A stretch of DNA of 64,000 bases from an uncultured Rhodoblastus sp. Lineage in GTDB: Bacteria; Pseudomonadota; Alphaproteobacteria; Rhizobiales; Beijerinckiaceae. This document shows, piece by piece, positions 20,901-30,199 of the stretch. The position numbers and the translations under genes are program-made. Numbering within the stretch: the stretch's first letter is position 1; every line of letters starts with the position of its first letter. The notes under the pieces were generated by a model. That model was not told the DNA's origin and did no database searches. It was given only the letters and a program-made list of their open reading frames with translations. The stretch is from contig NZ_CAIUXT010000081.1 of NCBI RefSeq assembly GCF_903903185.1, forward strand, positions 1 through 64,000, written 5' to 3'.

Positions 20901-20969
20901 CGAGAGGCCAAGCCTACCAGAAAAAGATCGGGAACGAATGTAGCGCTCAACCGCTGAATCTTTCGTTGT

Positions 20970-22508
20970 TCAAGCGGCCCGGTGGTGGCGGTCCGAGGCG
21001 GGGCGGTAGGAGAGCGCCTCCGCCAGATGCGGCCGCAGGACATTTTTCGCGCCCTGCAGGTCGGCGATGGTCCGCGCCAGTTTGAGGATACGATGAAAGC
21101 CTCGCGCGGAAAGGCGCAGCCGCTCCGATGCGTCGCGCACCAGATTGCGCCCGCCCTCGTCCAGCGCGACGACCTGCTCGACCAAAGCGGCGGGAGCGGC
21201 CGCGTTGCAGGTCACATTCGGCTGGCCAAAGCCTTGATAGCGTTCGCGCTGAATGTCCCGCGCGGCGGCGACGCGCGCCGCCACTTCCGAAGATCCTTCC
21301 GATGGCGCGGGCAGGATCAGATCGGAAGCGCGGATGGCGGCGACCTCGAGATGGAGGTCGATGCGATCGAGCAAAGGACCCGACAAACGCGTGTGGTAAG
21401 CTTGGGCGCAGTTTTTCGGGTCGCCGCGCCGGCAGGAATATCCGGGCTCGAGCGCATGGCCGCAGCGGCAGGGATTCATCGCGGCAATCAGCTGGAACCG
21501 CGCAGGATAAACGCAGCGATGGTTGGCGCGGGCGATAGCGACCTCTCCCGTTTCCAGCGGCTGACGCAGCGCATCAAGCGCCTGCGCCTGAAATTCGGGC
21601 AGTTCGTCGAGAAACAGCACGCCATTATGCGCCAGAGAAATCTCGCCCGGTCGCGCATGGGAGCCGCCCCCGACCAGCGCGGGCATGGAGGCGGAATGAT
21701 GCGGCGAGCGGAATGGACGCCGGTCGGTGAGCTGGCCTCCCGCGAGAGCCCCGGCGACCGAATGAATCATCGAAACTTCCAGCAATTCGCGGGGTGTCAG
21801 CGGCGGCAGAATGGACGGCAGGCGGGCGGCGAGCATGCTTTTGCCGGCGCCGGGCGGTCCATTGAACAACAGGTTGTGGCCGCCGGCCGCCGCGATCTCC
21901 AACGCGCGCTTGGCGCTTTCCTGCCCCTTGATGTCGCGCAGGTCCGCCAGTTCCGCGGTTGCGGCGCGGATGGCGGGCAAGGGACGCGAAAGAACCTGGG
22001 TTCCGTGAAAATGATTGGCCAGCTGAAGCAGCGATCGCGGGGCCAAAATCGGAATCTCGCCCGACGCCCAGGCGGCCTCGGGTCCACATTCGGCCGGACA
22101 GATCAAGCCACGTCCGCGCGCATTGGCCGCCACCGCGGCGGGCAGCACGCCGGCCACCGGGCTGAGCGTGCCATCGAGCGCCAGTTCGCCGAGAACCGTG
22201 AATCCATCCAGTGCGTCAAAGGGAATGGCCCCGATCGCCGCCATCACACCGAGGGCGATGGGCAAATCGTAATGACTGCCCTCCTTCGGCAGATCGGCCG
22301 GCGCGAGATTGACGGTAATGCGCTTGGGGGGGAGGGCGAGGCCCGAAGCGACCAGAGCGGAGCGGACGCGTTCGCGCGATTCGGCCACCGCCTTGTCGCC
22401 GAGGCCAACCACGTTGAAAACGACATTGCCGTTGGAAATCTGGACCTGGACATCGACGGGCCGCGCTTCAACGCCCTCGAAAGCCACCGTCGCCACGCGT
22501 ACGACCAT
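20970..22508 (-). CDS. YifB/ComM family Mg-chelatase-like AAA+ ATPase
   Basis: A 512-residue member of the YifB/ComM family. The ATG at 22508 is preceded by a GGGAGAGGG site and gives the family's usual start, MVVRVATVAFEGVEA. An N-terminal Lon-protease-like fold (about 1-165) precedes the AAA+ core with Walker A NGPPGAGKSMLAARL and Walker B GVLFLDELPEF. A zinc-ribbon-like CRCGHALEPGYSCRRGDP insert follows, then a C-terminal Mg-chelatase-like region. ComM is a branch-migration helicase for natural transformation; in this genome the role is unproven. It is divergent from the transglycosylase gene. Confidence 0.9.
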   Translation of the reverse strand: MVVRVATVAFEGVEARPVDVQVQISNGNVVFNVVGLGDKAVAESRERVRSALVASGLALPPKRITVNLAPADLPKEGSHYDLPIALGVMAAIGAIPFDALDGFTVLGELALDGTLSPVAGVLPAAVAANARGRGLICPAECGPEAAWASGEIPILAPRSLLQLANHFHGTQVLSRPLPAIRAATAELADLRDIKGQESAKRALEIAAAGGHNLLFNGPPGAGKSMLAARLPSILPPLTPRELLEVSMIHSVAGALAGGQLTDRRPFRSPHHSASMPALVGGGSHARPGEISLAHNGVLFLDELPEFQAQALDALRQPLETGEVAIARANHRCVYPARFQLIAAMNPCRCGHALEPGYSCRRGDPKNCAQAYHTRLSGPLLDRIDLHLEVAAIRASDLILPAPSEGSSEVAARVAAARDIQRERYQGFGQPNVTCNAAAPAALVEQVVALDEGGRNLVRDASERLRLSARGFHRILKLARTIADLQGAKNVLRPHLAEALSYRPASDRHHRAA

Positions 22509-22668
22509 CGTCCCTCTCCCGACCGTAAGCGTAAGCTTACCCAAGGTCATTCAGGCAGGCAAGAACGTTTAACGAACATGTTTTCCGCTTGTCGGGTCAT
22601 GAATTGGTTTCGCGTGGCGCGACGGGTCGTTAGGATAACCACGGAAACGTCACAAATCGAGGACGCCA

Positions 22669-23514
22669 ATGACCGCCGGAATTCCCGCTCTTGCCCATTC
22701 TCCGCGACATATGTTCGCGGCGATCGGGCTCTTGGCGTTGCTTGCCGGGCACCCCGCCCGCGCGGCGGAGTGCGGTCGCGACGCGGCGGGATTTGACGGC
22801 TTCCTGAGCCAGATTCGCCAGGAGGCCGCCTCAGCCGGCGTGTCGCAAAGCGCGATCGATTCGGGTCTCTCCGGCGTCTCCTACAACCTTTCGGTCATTT
22901 CCCACGATCGCGGCCAGAAGGTTTTCCATCAATCTTTCGAGGAATTCTCGGGCCGGATGGTCAATGCCTTCCGCCTGCACAAAGGGGCGCAGCTATTGAG
23001 CCAGAATGCCGCGCTGTTTTCAAAAATCGAGGAAAAATATGGCGTTCCCGGTCCGGTTCTAGTCGCCATCTGGGGTCTGGAAACCGATTTCGGCGCCTAT
23101 ATGGGCAATTTTCCGACCATCGAATCTCTGGCGACCCTGGCCTGGGATTGTCGCCGTTCGGCGCAGTTTCGCGGCGAATTGATCGACGCGCTCAAGCTCG
23201 TCGAGCGTGGCGACATCGACCCGGTCGCCGCGCGAGGGGCCTGGGCGGGGGAAATCGGGCAGACCCAGTTCATGCCCTCGTCCTATCTGAAATACGCTGT
23301 GGATTTCGATGGCGACGGCGCCTCCGATCTCATCCACGACAAGGCCGACGTGCTCGCTTCGACCGCCAACTTTCTCCAGCAGAACGGTTGGCAAAAGGGC
23401 CAGCCCTGGGGCGAGGGAAGCGCGAATATGGAGGCCCTCCGCGCCTGGAACAAATCGTCGATCTATTCGAGGACCATCGGCTATTTTGCAGAGAAATTGA
23501 CCGCCAGCCGTTGA
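22669..23514 (+). CDS. Lytic murein transglycosylase (MltB/SLT_2 family)
   Basis: A 281-residue exported transglycosylase. A signal peptide (LLALLAGHPARAAE) is cleaved near residue 33. The SLT_2 domain shows the catalytic glutamate in IWGLETDFG (about residue 130), followed by WAGEIGQTQFMPSSYLKYAVDFDGDG, the other family signature. It is shorter than full MltB and lacks a C-terminal peptidoglycan-binding domain. It probably cleaves septal or lateral-wall glycan in the periplasm. No operon partner. Confidence 0.9.
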   Translation: MTAGIPALAHSPRHMFAAIGLLALLAGHPARAAECGRDAAGFDGFLSQIRQEAASAGVSQSAIDSGLSGVSYNLSVISHDRGQKVFHQSFEEFSGRMVNAFRLHKGAQLLSQNAALFSKIEEKYGVPGPVLVAIWGLETDFGAYMGNFPTIESLATLAWDCRRSAQFRGELIDALKLVERGDIDPVAARGAWAGEIGQTQFMPSSYLKYAVDFDGDGASDLIHDKADVLASTANFLQQNGWQKGQPWGEGSANMEALRAWNKSSIYSRTIGYFAEKLTASR

Positions 23515-23678
23515 AAATGATTTTGACCAATTCAGCGCTCTGACCCTGAGCGTCTCCGGTTGTGAAAATGTCATATTATTGTCGCGCGCGTTCGGCTATC
23601 GAGAAGCCGCAGGTCAACAGCTTCCGCCGCAATACGCCCTGGTCTGGTCTTCCCTGCCCTCGTGTGCCCCGCTTTTGA

Positions 23679-25427
23679 ATGCAAGGACAAGCGCTTGTGC
23701 CGAACCGCGCGCCACCGACCGCCCTGGGCCGAGCTCTTGCCCCCAATCTTTTCGACCTTGCGGCGCTGGCGCTGGTGGTCGGAATCCTGGTGATCGTCGC
23801 CTACGGCGCCCATCAGGCCGACGCGCCGCTGACGGTTCTCGATTCGACGCCGATCTCGCTGGATCCTCGTAGTCTGCCGGAATACGCCTTGCGCACGACC
23901 CTGCGGATGCTTGCCGCGATCGTCGCTTCGCTCCTCTTCACCTTTGTCTATGCGACGCTCGCCGCCAAAAGCCGTCGAGCGGAAATGGTTCTGATTCCGG
24001 TGCTCGACATTCTCCAGTCGGTTCCGATTCTCGGCTTTCTGACCTTTACCGTCGTGTTTTTTATGAATCTGTTTCCAGGCCGCGTCATCGGCGCGGAACT
24101 GGCTTCGGTGTTCGCCATCTTTACCAGCCAAGCGTGGAACATGACCTTTAGCATGTACCAGTCGCTGCGCAATGTGCCCAAGGATCTGGAAGAGGCGACG
24201 CAGAGCTTCCACCTGTCGTGGTGGCGGCGTTTCTGGCGCCTCGACGTCCCCTTCGCCATGCCCGGCCTGGTATGGAACACGATGATGTCGATGTCGGGCG
24301 GCTGGTTTTTCGTCGTCGCATCGGAAGCGATCACGGTCGGCGACACCACCGTAACCCTGCCCGGAGTCGGCGCCTATGTGGCCACCGCCATCAAGGAGCA
24401 GAACCTCCCGGCGGTCGGCTATGCCGTCCTCGCCATGCTCGTCGTCATCATCATATACGATCAATTGTTGTTTCGCCCGATTGTCGCCTGGGCCGACAAG
24501 TTCCGATTCGAACAGACCGCCTCGGCGGAAGCGCCAACCTCCTGGCTACTCAATCTGTTCCGACAGACGCGTTTCCTAAGGACGCTGGCGTCGAGAATAT
24601 CCGGCGCGGTCGAATCGACCACCCGCATTCGCCTGCCGCTACCCGATTTTTCGCGGCTGAAATTCAACTTCAACCTGTCCCCCCGGCTGATCGACGCCAT
24701 CTGGATCGCTATGATTTTCGGAGGCGCCCTCTGGCTGGGCCTCATTGTCGTCCAGTTCATCGGGGAGACCCTGCACTGGTCCGACGTCCAGACCGCCCTC
24801 ATCGACGGCTTTTACACCCTGATTCGCGTGACGGTCCTGATCGCCATCGCTTCCGCGATCTGGGTGCCGATCGGCGTCTGGATCGGCCTGCGGCCCGCAG
24901 TGGCGGAAAAAGTCCAGCCGATCGCGCAGTTCCTGGCCGCCTTTCCGGCCAATATCCTGTTCCCGGCCGCCGTGGTGCTGATCGTCCATTACGGCCTGAA
25001 CGCCAATATCTGGCTCAGTCCGCTGATGGTTCTAGGCACGCAATGGTATATATTGTTCAATGTCATCGCCGGCGCGACGGCCTTTCCCGGCGATTTGAAG
25101 GAAGCGGCCACGAGCTTTCACCTGCGCGGCTGGAAATGGTGGCGCTATGTCATCCTGCCGGGAATTTTCCCTTATTACATCACCGGCGCGATCACGGCTT
25201 CGGGCGGCTCGTGGAACGCGGCCATTGTCGCGGAAGTCGCCAGTTGGGGCGACATCAAGCTCCATGCGGTGGGGCTCGGCTCCTATATCGCCAAGGCGAC
25301 CGAAGACGGCGATTTCCAGCGCGTCGTGCTCGGCATCGTCGTGATGTCGATCTATGTCACCCTGTTCAATCGCCTGCTTTGGCGACCACTTTACGCTTAC
25401 GCTGAAAACCGCCTGCGCCTGGGTTGA
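23679..25427 (+). CDS. ABC anion transporter, duplicated permease (COG4986 type)
   Basis: A 582-residue inner-membrane protein made of two homologous NitT/TauT-type permease halves (about residues 25-280 and 335-575), each with six predicted helices. Each half has its own coupling loop to the ATPase: the first around EEATQSFHLSWWRRFWRLD, the second around KEAATSFHLRGWKWWRY. One polypeptide thus replaces the usual permease dimer. A GTG at 23697 preceded by AAGGA is an alternative start. The ATPase gene follows after 21 bases. No periplasmic binding protein is nearby. The substrate cannot be assigned. Confidence 0.85.
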   Translation: MQGQALVPNRAPPTALGRALAPNLFDLAALALVVGILVIVAYGAHQADAPLTVLDSTPISLDPRSLPEYALRTTLRMLAAIVASLLFTFVYATLAAKSRRAEMVLIPVLDILQSVPILGFLTFTVVFFMNLFPGRVIGAELASVFAIFTSQAWNMTFSMYQSLRNVPKDLEEATQSFHLSWWRRFWRLDVPFAMPGLVWNTMMSMSGGWFFVVASEAITVGDTTVTLPGVGAYVATAIKEQNLPAVGYAVLAMLVVIIIYDQLLFRPIVAWADKFRFEQTASAEAPTSWLLNLFRQTRFLRTLASRISGAVESTTRIRLPLPDFSRLKFNFNLSPRLIDAIWIAMIFGGALWLGLIVVQFIGETLHWSDVQTALIDGFYTLIRVTVLIAIASAIWVPIGVWIGLRPAVAEKVQPIAQFLAAFPANILFPAAVVLIVHYGLNANIWLSPLMVLGTQWYILFNVIAGATAFPGDLKEAATSFHLRGWKWWRYVILPGIFPYYITGAITASGGSWNAAIVAEVASWGDIKLHAVGLGSYIAKATEDGDFQRVVLGIVVMSIYVTLFNRLLWRPLYAYAENRLRLG

Positions 25428-25448
25428 ACCCCGGCTTCGGAGATCCTC

Positions 25449-26768
25449 ATGCTCGACGTCGTCAACCCCAGCGCCAATGCGGCGCTGATCGACCTGAAAA
25501 ACGTCAACCGCAGCTTCGCCAAGGCCAATGGCGACGAATTGGTCGTTCTCGAAAACGTCAATCTCACCATCAAATCCGGCGAGATCGTCGGTCTGCTCGG
25601 CCGCTCCGGCTCCGGCAAATCGACCCTGCTACGCATCATCGCCGGCCTGGTGAAGCCGTCCTCCGGCGACGCCGTCTGTCGCGGCGAGGCCATCGACGGT
25701 CCGCCGCGCGGCATCGCCATGGTCTTCCAGTCTTTTGCGCTCTTTCCCTGGCTGACCGTGCTGGAAAACGTCGAACTCGGCCTAGACGCGCTCGGGGTGG
25801 CCAAACCGGAACAGCGCAAGCGCGCCATTGCCGCGATCGACTTGATCGGCCTCGACGGTTTCGAATCGGCCTATCCCAAGGAATTGTCGGGCGGCATGCG
25901 CCAGCGCGTCGGCTTCGCCCGCGCGCTGGTCGTCCATCCCGATCTGTTGCTGATGGACGAACCCTTTTCGGCGCTCGACGTCCTGACCGCAGAAACGCTG
26001 CGCACCGACATTATCGATCTGTGGGTCGAAGGCCGCCTGCCGATGAAATCCGTGCTGATGGTCACGCATAATATCGAGGAGGCGGTGCTGATGTGCGACC
26101 GCATCCTCGTTTTTTCGTCCAATCCGGGCCGTATCGCCGCCGAATTGAAGGTCGATCTGCCGCATCCGCGCAAACGTCTCGATCCGCCCTTCCGGGCGCT
26201 GGTGGACAGCATTTACGCCCGCATGACGCAAAGGGCGGAGCCGCGTCCTTCTTCGAGCGAAGGCATTCCAGGAACCGGCGTCGGCATGGTGCTGCACCCG
26301 GTCTCCACCAATATTCTCGCCGGCCTGATCGAGGCCGTCGCCGCCGCGCCGTTCAATGGCCGCGCCGACCTGCCGGTCCTCGCCGACCGCCTGCAAATGG
26401 AGGCGGATGAATTGTTCCACCTCTCCGAAGCCTTGCAATTGCTGCGTTTCGGCATTTTGAGCGAAGGCGATTTTCTGCTGTCGGAGGCGGGTCGGGCCTT
26501 CGCCGATCTCGACACGGACGCGCGCAAGAGGATGTTTTCGCAGCATTTGATCAATTACGTGCCGATCATCAGCCTGATCCGGCGCGTCCTCGACGAGCGT
26601 CCGAGCCATTCGGCGCCGGCGGCGCGATTCCGCAATGAGCTCGAAGATTACATGTCGGAAGATTACGCCGAACTGACTCTGGAGACCGTCATTTCCTGGG
26701 CGCGCTACGCCGAGCTTTTCGCCTATGACGAAAAAGCGGAAATGTTCAGCCTCGAAAACCCGAATTGA
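25449..26768 (+). CDS. ABC transporter ATPase with C-terminal AAA-associated domain
   Basis: A 439-residue NitT/TauT-type ATPase. The nucleotide-binding domain (about 10-265) has Walker [10 protein letters not shown], a Q loop at [10 protein letters not shown], the signature [15 protein letters not shown], Walker B LLLMDEP and the switch histidine in MVTHNIEEA. The extra C-terminal region (about 285-435) matches the AAA-associated C-terminal domain often fused to ATPases partnered with duplicated anion permeases; it may be regulatory. The start ATG has GGAG seven bases upstream. With the preceding permease it forms a complete membrane core lacking a binding protein. Confidence 0.88.
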   Translation: MLDVVNPSANAALIDLKNVNRSFAKANGDELVVLENVNLTIKSGEIVGLLGRSGSGKSTLLRIIAGLVKPSSGDAVCRGEAIDGPPRGIAMVFQSFALFPWLTVLENVELGLDALGVAKPEQRKRAIAAIDLIGLDGFESAYPKELSGGMRQRVGFARALVVHPDLLLMDEPFSALDVLTAETLRTDIIDLWVEGRLPMKSVLMVTHNIEEAVLMCDRILVFSSNPGRIAAELKVDLPHPRKRLDPPFRALVDSIYARMTQRAEPRPSSSEGIPGTGVGMVLHPVSTNILAGLIEAVAAAPFNGRADLPVLADRLQMEADELFHLSEALQLLRFGILSEGDFLLSEAGRAFADLDTDARKRMFSQHLINYVPIISLIRRVLDERPSHSAPAARFRNELEDYMSEDYAELTLETVISWARYAELFAYDEKAEMFSLENPN

Positions 26769-27181
26769 TTCGGGCCTTCAGGGGTAATTATCACTGTGGC
26801 ATAGTTGTCGCCGATGGTTGGGATTTGACGCGCGCTGGCATTTTAACGAATTGCTACCGGCAGTGTTTGAGATAGGATGCGCGAGTGCGGCCCCCGCGAC
26901 GAATCGGGAACCGCACTCCTGGGTGCGCCAGCTAGGGTCACCTAATGGTAACTGAGCGGGGCGGGTCTCTTTGGTAGGGGTGCCCGCCTCGTCCCATTCG
27001 TCGGCCTAACGGGGCAAGAATGTGTGATTCGGGGACAAGAGTCTCGAATTTTTGGAGGTCAATTCCACCACGTGAGCATTCGTCCACACTATCCACAATA
27101 GCTGGGGATTAATGTGAAAAACGGGGATGAAATTAAAAAAGTACTTGCCAAAGATGATGTACTTGCATCGTCAAGTCTTTT
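26769..27181. other. 413-base gap between convergent ABC ATPase and mutS genes
   Basis: Both flanking genes end here, so no protein-gene promoter is expected, yet the stretch is long. The left-centre part (26883-27003) can form several strong helices and is listed as a possible RNA. The right part is AT-rich and has two adjacent DnaA-box-like nonamers (27080-27097) and an 8-base direct repeat, GTACTTGC, at 27141 and 27159. No convincing reading frame or intrinsic terminator was found. Confidence 0.6.
26883..27003 (+). ncRNA. Candidate structured RNA of unknown family
   Basis: Complementary segments: CGACGAAT (26897-26904) with ATTCGTCG (26996-27003), extended by GGG (26906-26908) with CCC (26993-26995). 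Inside are hairpins CGCAC/GTGCG (26912-26927), ACC-TAAT-GGT, and a 10-bp stem 26956-26965 with 26983-26992. GAGTGCGG (26883-26890) can instead pair with CCGCACTC (26911-26918), excluding the CGCAC hairpin. Two G-U pairs in the long stem would be A-C mismatches on the other strand, which favours the + strand. A weak promoter-like pair, TTGCTA and TAGGAT, lies upstream. I recognise no known RNA family, so this rests on base pairing alone. Confidence 0.4.
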
Positions 27182-29974
27182 TCACGATTCGGCGGCTTTT
27201 TTCAGTGCATAAAGCGCATCCAGCGCGGCGCGCGGCGTCATTTCGTCGGGATTGAGCGCGTCGAGCGCGGCGCGCACCGAGTCGGGTTTCGCCGGCACCG
27301 GAACGCGCGGCTCCGGAACGGCGAACAGCGGCAGATCGGCGACGAGTCGCTCGACCGGCGCACGGCGGTCGGTCTGCTCCAGTTCGGCCAGAATATGGCG
27401 GGCGCGCTCGACGACATTTGGCGGCAGCCCGGCAAGCCGCGCCACCTGCACGCCATAGGAACGGTCCGCGGCGCCTTTCGCCACTTCATGCAGGAAGACC
27501 ACTTCGCCATTCCAGTCGGTCACGCGCATGCAGAGATTGGCGAGGCGGGGCAGGCGCTCGCCGAGATGAGTCAATTCGTGAAAATGGGTGGCGAAAAGCG
27601 CCCTGGCGCGATTGGATTCGTGCAGATGCTCCATCACCGCCCAGGCGATGGAAAGGCCGTCATAGGTCGCCGTGCCGCGCCCGATTTCGTCGAGGATGAC
27701 GAGCGATCTTTCACTCGCCTGATTGAGAATGGAGGCGGTTTCGACCATTTCGACCATGAAGGTCGAGCGTCCGCGCGCCAGATCGTCCGACGCGCCGACA
27801 CGCGAGAACAGCCGGTCGATCGCGCCGATCCGCGCCTTTTTCGCCGGGACGAAGGAGCCGATCTGCGCAAGCACCGCGATCAGCGCGTTCTGGCGTAAAA
27901 ACGTCGATTTTCCCGCCATGTTCGGTCCGGTGACGACGGCGATCTTGCCGCCGGATCGGGCTCGATCCTTGCCAATTTTTCCCGTCAGATCGCAATCGTT
28001 GGGCACGAAGGCCACGCCGCGCGAACGCAAGGCCTCCTCGACCACCGGATGCCTGCCGCCGATAATCTCGAAATCGAGACTTTCATCGACTTTGGGCCGA
28101 ACCCAGTCCGCGTCGGCGGCGGTTTCGGCGAGCGCGGCGAGCACGTCGACGGCCGCCAGCGCCTTGGCCACTGCCTCGATTTCCGCCGCGCGAGCCTGCG
28201 ATTGCGCCGCCAGGAGATCGAACAGCGACCGTTCCAGCGCGAGCGCCTCGCCGGCGGCATTGGCGATTTTTCCCGCCAGCTCCGCCAGTTCGCTCGTCGA
28301 GAAGCGCATGGCGTCGGCCATGGTCTGGCGGTGAATAAAGGTCGCATCGAGCGGCGGCCGCAACAGTTTCTCGCCCTGCGCCTGCGCGACCTCGATGAAA
28401 TAGCCGAGGAAATTATTGTGTTTGATCTTGAGCTGGCGGGTTTCCGCCAACTCGCAATATTTGCCTTGCAAGGCCGCGACAACGCGACGGCTTTCGTCGC
28501 GCAGCGCCCGGATCTCATCGAGCCGGGCCTCGAAAACGGCGCGGATGAAACCCCCGTCGCGCCGGTCCAGCGGCAATTGGTCGGCGAGCGCCGCGCCAAG
28601 GTTTTGCGGCAGGGTCAGATCGACGCCGGCCTGAAAACCCGACGCCTTGGCCAGCAGATAGGGCGGATTTTTCGCCTGCAATCGAAGCCCGCAATCGCGC
28701 GCGGCAAACAGGCCGTCGCGCAAGGCCGCGAGATCGCGCGGACCGCCGCGCTCCAGAGCCAGCCGCCCCAAGGCCCGCATCATGTCCGGAACGCCCTTCA
28801 GACTTTGCCTTATATCGTTTCGCAGAATCGGGTCCTCGACAAAAAAGGCGACGGCGTCCTGCCTTGCGACGATTTTCGCGCTGTCGCGCAAAGGCGCCGC
28901 CAGCCATTCGGCCAGCAGGCGGGCGCCGGGTGGCGTCGCCGTGCGGTCGAGCGTGGCGAGCAGCGAACCGGCGCGCTGGCCGGCAAGCGTGCGCGCCAGT
29001 TCGAGACTGGCGCGCGTCGCGGCGTCGATTTGCATGGTCTGCTGGATTTGCGCGCGACTGGGATGCGACAGGCGGGGACGCGCCGAAAACTGCGTTCGCT
29101 CGACATAGGCGACGGCGAGACCGGCGGCGTTGATTTCGGCGCGGGTCAGCGGACCGAAACCGTCGAGAGTCGCCACGCCGTAAAACGCGAGCAGACGCCG
29201 TTCCGCGACCGCGCCTTCGCCGCTCGCGCGGCCGAGCGGCGTGATCGAGGCGCCCGTCTCCTTGAGGAGCCGCGCCAGGCCTTCGTCGGCGAGCAGCGCG
29301 TCCTGGGCGACGATTTCGCGGGGCTCCAGCCGAGCCAGCAAGGCCGCGAGGCCGCTGACATCCGTCTCGAAAACCTCGAACACGCCGGTCGAAATATCGA
29401 CGGCGGCGAGGCCGAACAGCCAGTTGGCCTCATTGAGGCGCTGGCGGGAGAGCGCCACGAACAGATTGGCGCGGCCCGGTTCGAGCAGCCTTTCCTCGGT
29501 CAAGGTGCCGGGCGTCACCAGCCGGACGACATCGCGGCGCACCACCGATTTGGGTCCGCGTTTGCGCGCCTCGGCGGGGTCCTCGACCTGTTCGCAGACG
29601 GCGACGCGATGACCCGAGGCGATCAGGCGTTGCAGATAATCGTCCGACCGCTCGATCGGAACCCCGCACATCGGAATGTCCTCGCCGAGATGCTTTCCCC
29701 TTTTTGTCAGCACGATGCCCAGACTGCGCGACGCGATTTCGGCGTCCTCGAAAAAAAGCTCGTAAAAGTCACCCATGCGGTAAAACAGCAGACAGCGCGG
29801 ATTGGCGGCCTTGATTTCGAGATATTGCGCCATCATCGGCGTCACGCGCTCGCCGGGGTCGGCTTTTTGTTTTGCCAACTCCTTGTCTTTCGACCGCAGA
29901 GGGGTTTTAACGACGCCATCCGGTCGTTCTGACTCGCCATCCGTCGCCACGTCGGGCCTGTCCATGTCGCTCAT
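27182..29974 (-). CDS. mutS: DNA mismatch repair protein MutS
   Basis: A 930-residue MutS that recognises mismatches and recruits MutL. The mismatch-binding domain shows [15 protein letters not shown] near residue 65, holding the Phe-x-Glu wedge. The ATPase domain has Walker [10 protein letters not shown] near residue 681, [17 protein letters not shown] (Walker B and signature) and the LFATHFHEL switch. A C-terminal region of about 100 residues follows. Roughly 40 residues precede the domain start, so the protein is slightly longer than E. coli MutS. It is divergent from maeB, a common Rhizobiales pairing. Confidence 0.97.
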   Translation of the reverse strand: MSDMDRPDVATDGESERPDGVVKTPLRSKDKELAKQKADPGERVTPMMAQYLEIKAANPRCLLFYRMGDFYELFFEDAEIASRSLGIVLTKRGKHLGEDIPMCGVPIERSDDYLQRLIASGHRVAVCEQVEDPAEARKRGPKSVVRRDVVRLVTPGTLTEERLLEPGRANLFVALSRQRLNEANWLFGLAAVDISTGVFEVFETDVSGLAALLARLEPREIVAQDALLADEGLARLLKETGASITPLGRASGEGAVAERRLLAFYGVATLDGFGPLTRAEINAAGLAVAYVERTQFSARPRLSHPSRAQIQQTMQIDAATRASLELARTLAGQRAGSLLATLDRTATPPGARLLAEWLAAPLRDSAKIVARQDAVAFFVEDPILRNDIRQSLKGVPDMMRALGRLALERGGPRDLAALRDGLFAARDCGLRLQAKNPPYLLAKASGFQAGVDLTLPQNLGAALADQLPLDRRDGGFIRAVFEARLDEIRALRDESRRVVAALQGKYCELAETRQLKIKHNNFLGYFIEVAQAQGEKLLRPPLDATFIHRQTMADAMRFSTSELAELAGKIANAAGEALALERSLFDLLAAQSQARAAEIEAVAKALAAVDVLAALAETAADADWVRPKVDESLDFEIIGGRHPVVEEALRSRGVAFVPNDCDLTGKIGKDRARSGGKIAVVTGPNMAGKSTFLRQNALIAVLAQIGSFVPAKKARIGAIDRLFSRVGASDDLARGRSTFMVEMVETASILNQASERSLVILDEIGRGTATYDGLSIAWAVMEHLHESNRARALFATHFHELTHLGERLPRLANLCMRVTDWNGEVVFLHEVAKGAADRSYGVQVARLAGLPPNVVERARHILAELEQTDRRAPVERLVADLPLFAVPEPRVPVPAKPDSVRAALDALNPDEMTPRAALDALYALKKAAES

Positions 29975-30054
29975 CTTTTCCCCGATCCGCGCTGAGGAAC
30001 GAAGCTAGCAAAGCCGCGCCCGCCCCGCATCCCGCATCCTTCATGACCGCCCGG

Positions 30055-30087
30055 TTTTCCCAAGTCTTTCCGACTTGGCTGGGGAAA
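30055..30087. other. Hairpin in the mutS-maeB divergent region
   Basis: CCAAGTC and GACTTGG pair around a five-base loop (30060-30078), and the flanking TTTTCC can pair with GGGGAAA beyond a two-base bulge. It lies about halfway between the two divergent starts. It could be an operator palindrome or an untranslated-leader hairpin. No regulator can be named. Confidence 0.45.
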
Positions 30088-30199
30088 GCGACAGCGCAAA
30101 GTCATGAGAGTCCGCCATTTTATCTAAAGGACTGCTTGTGAACTGCCGCATGGCGCGGCTAAGTTCGCGTCTTACATTCGAGCCAAATTGAGATCGCCC

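Noticed and set aside
20982-22796. A 604-codon open frame opposite the YifB gene
   Set aside because: It is an antisense shadow: no family motifs, and it runs into the transglycosylase gene in another frame.
28049-29932. A 627-codon open frame opposite mutS
   Set aside because: It mirrors the mutS codons on the other strand, has no recognisable domains, and its length follows from the high GC content.
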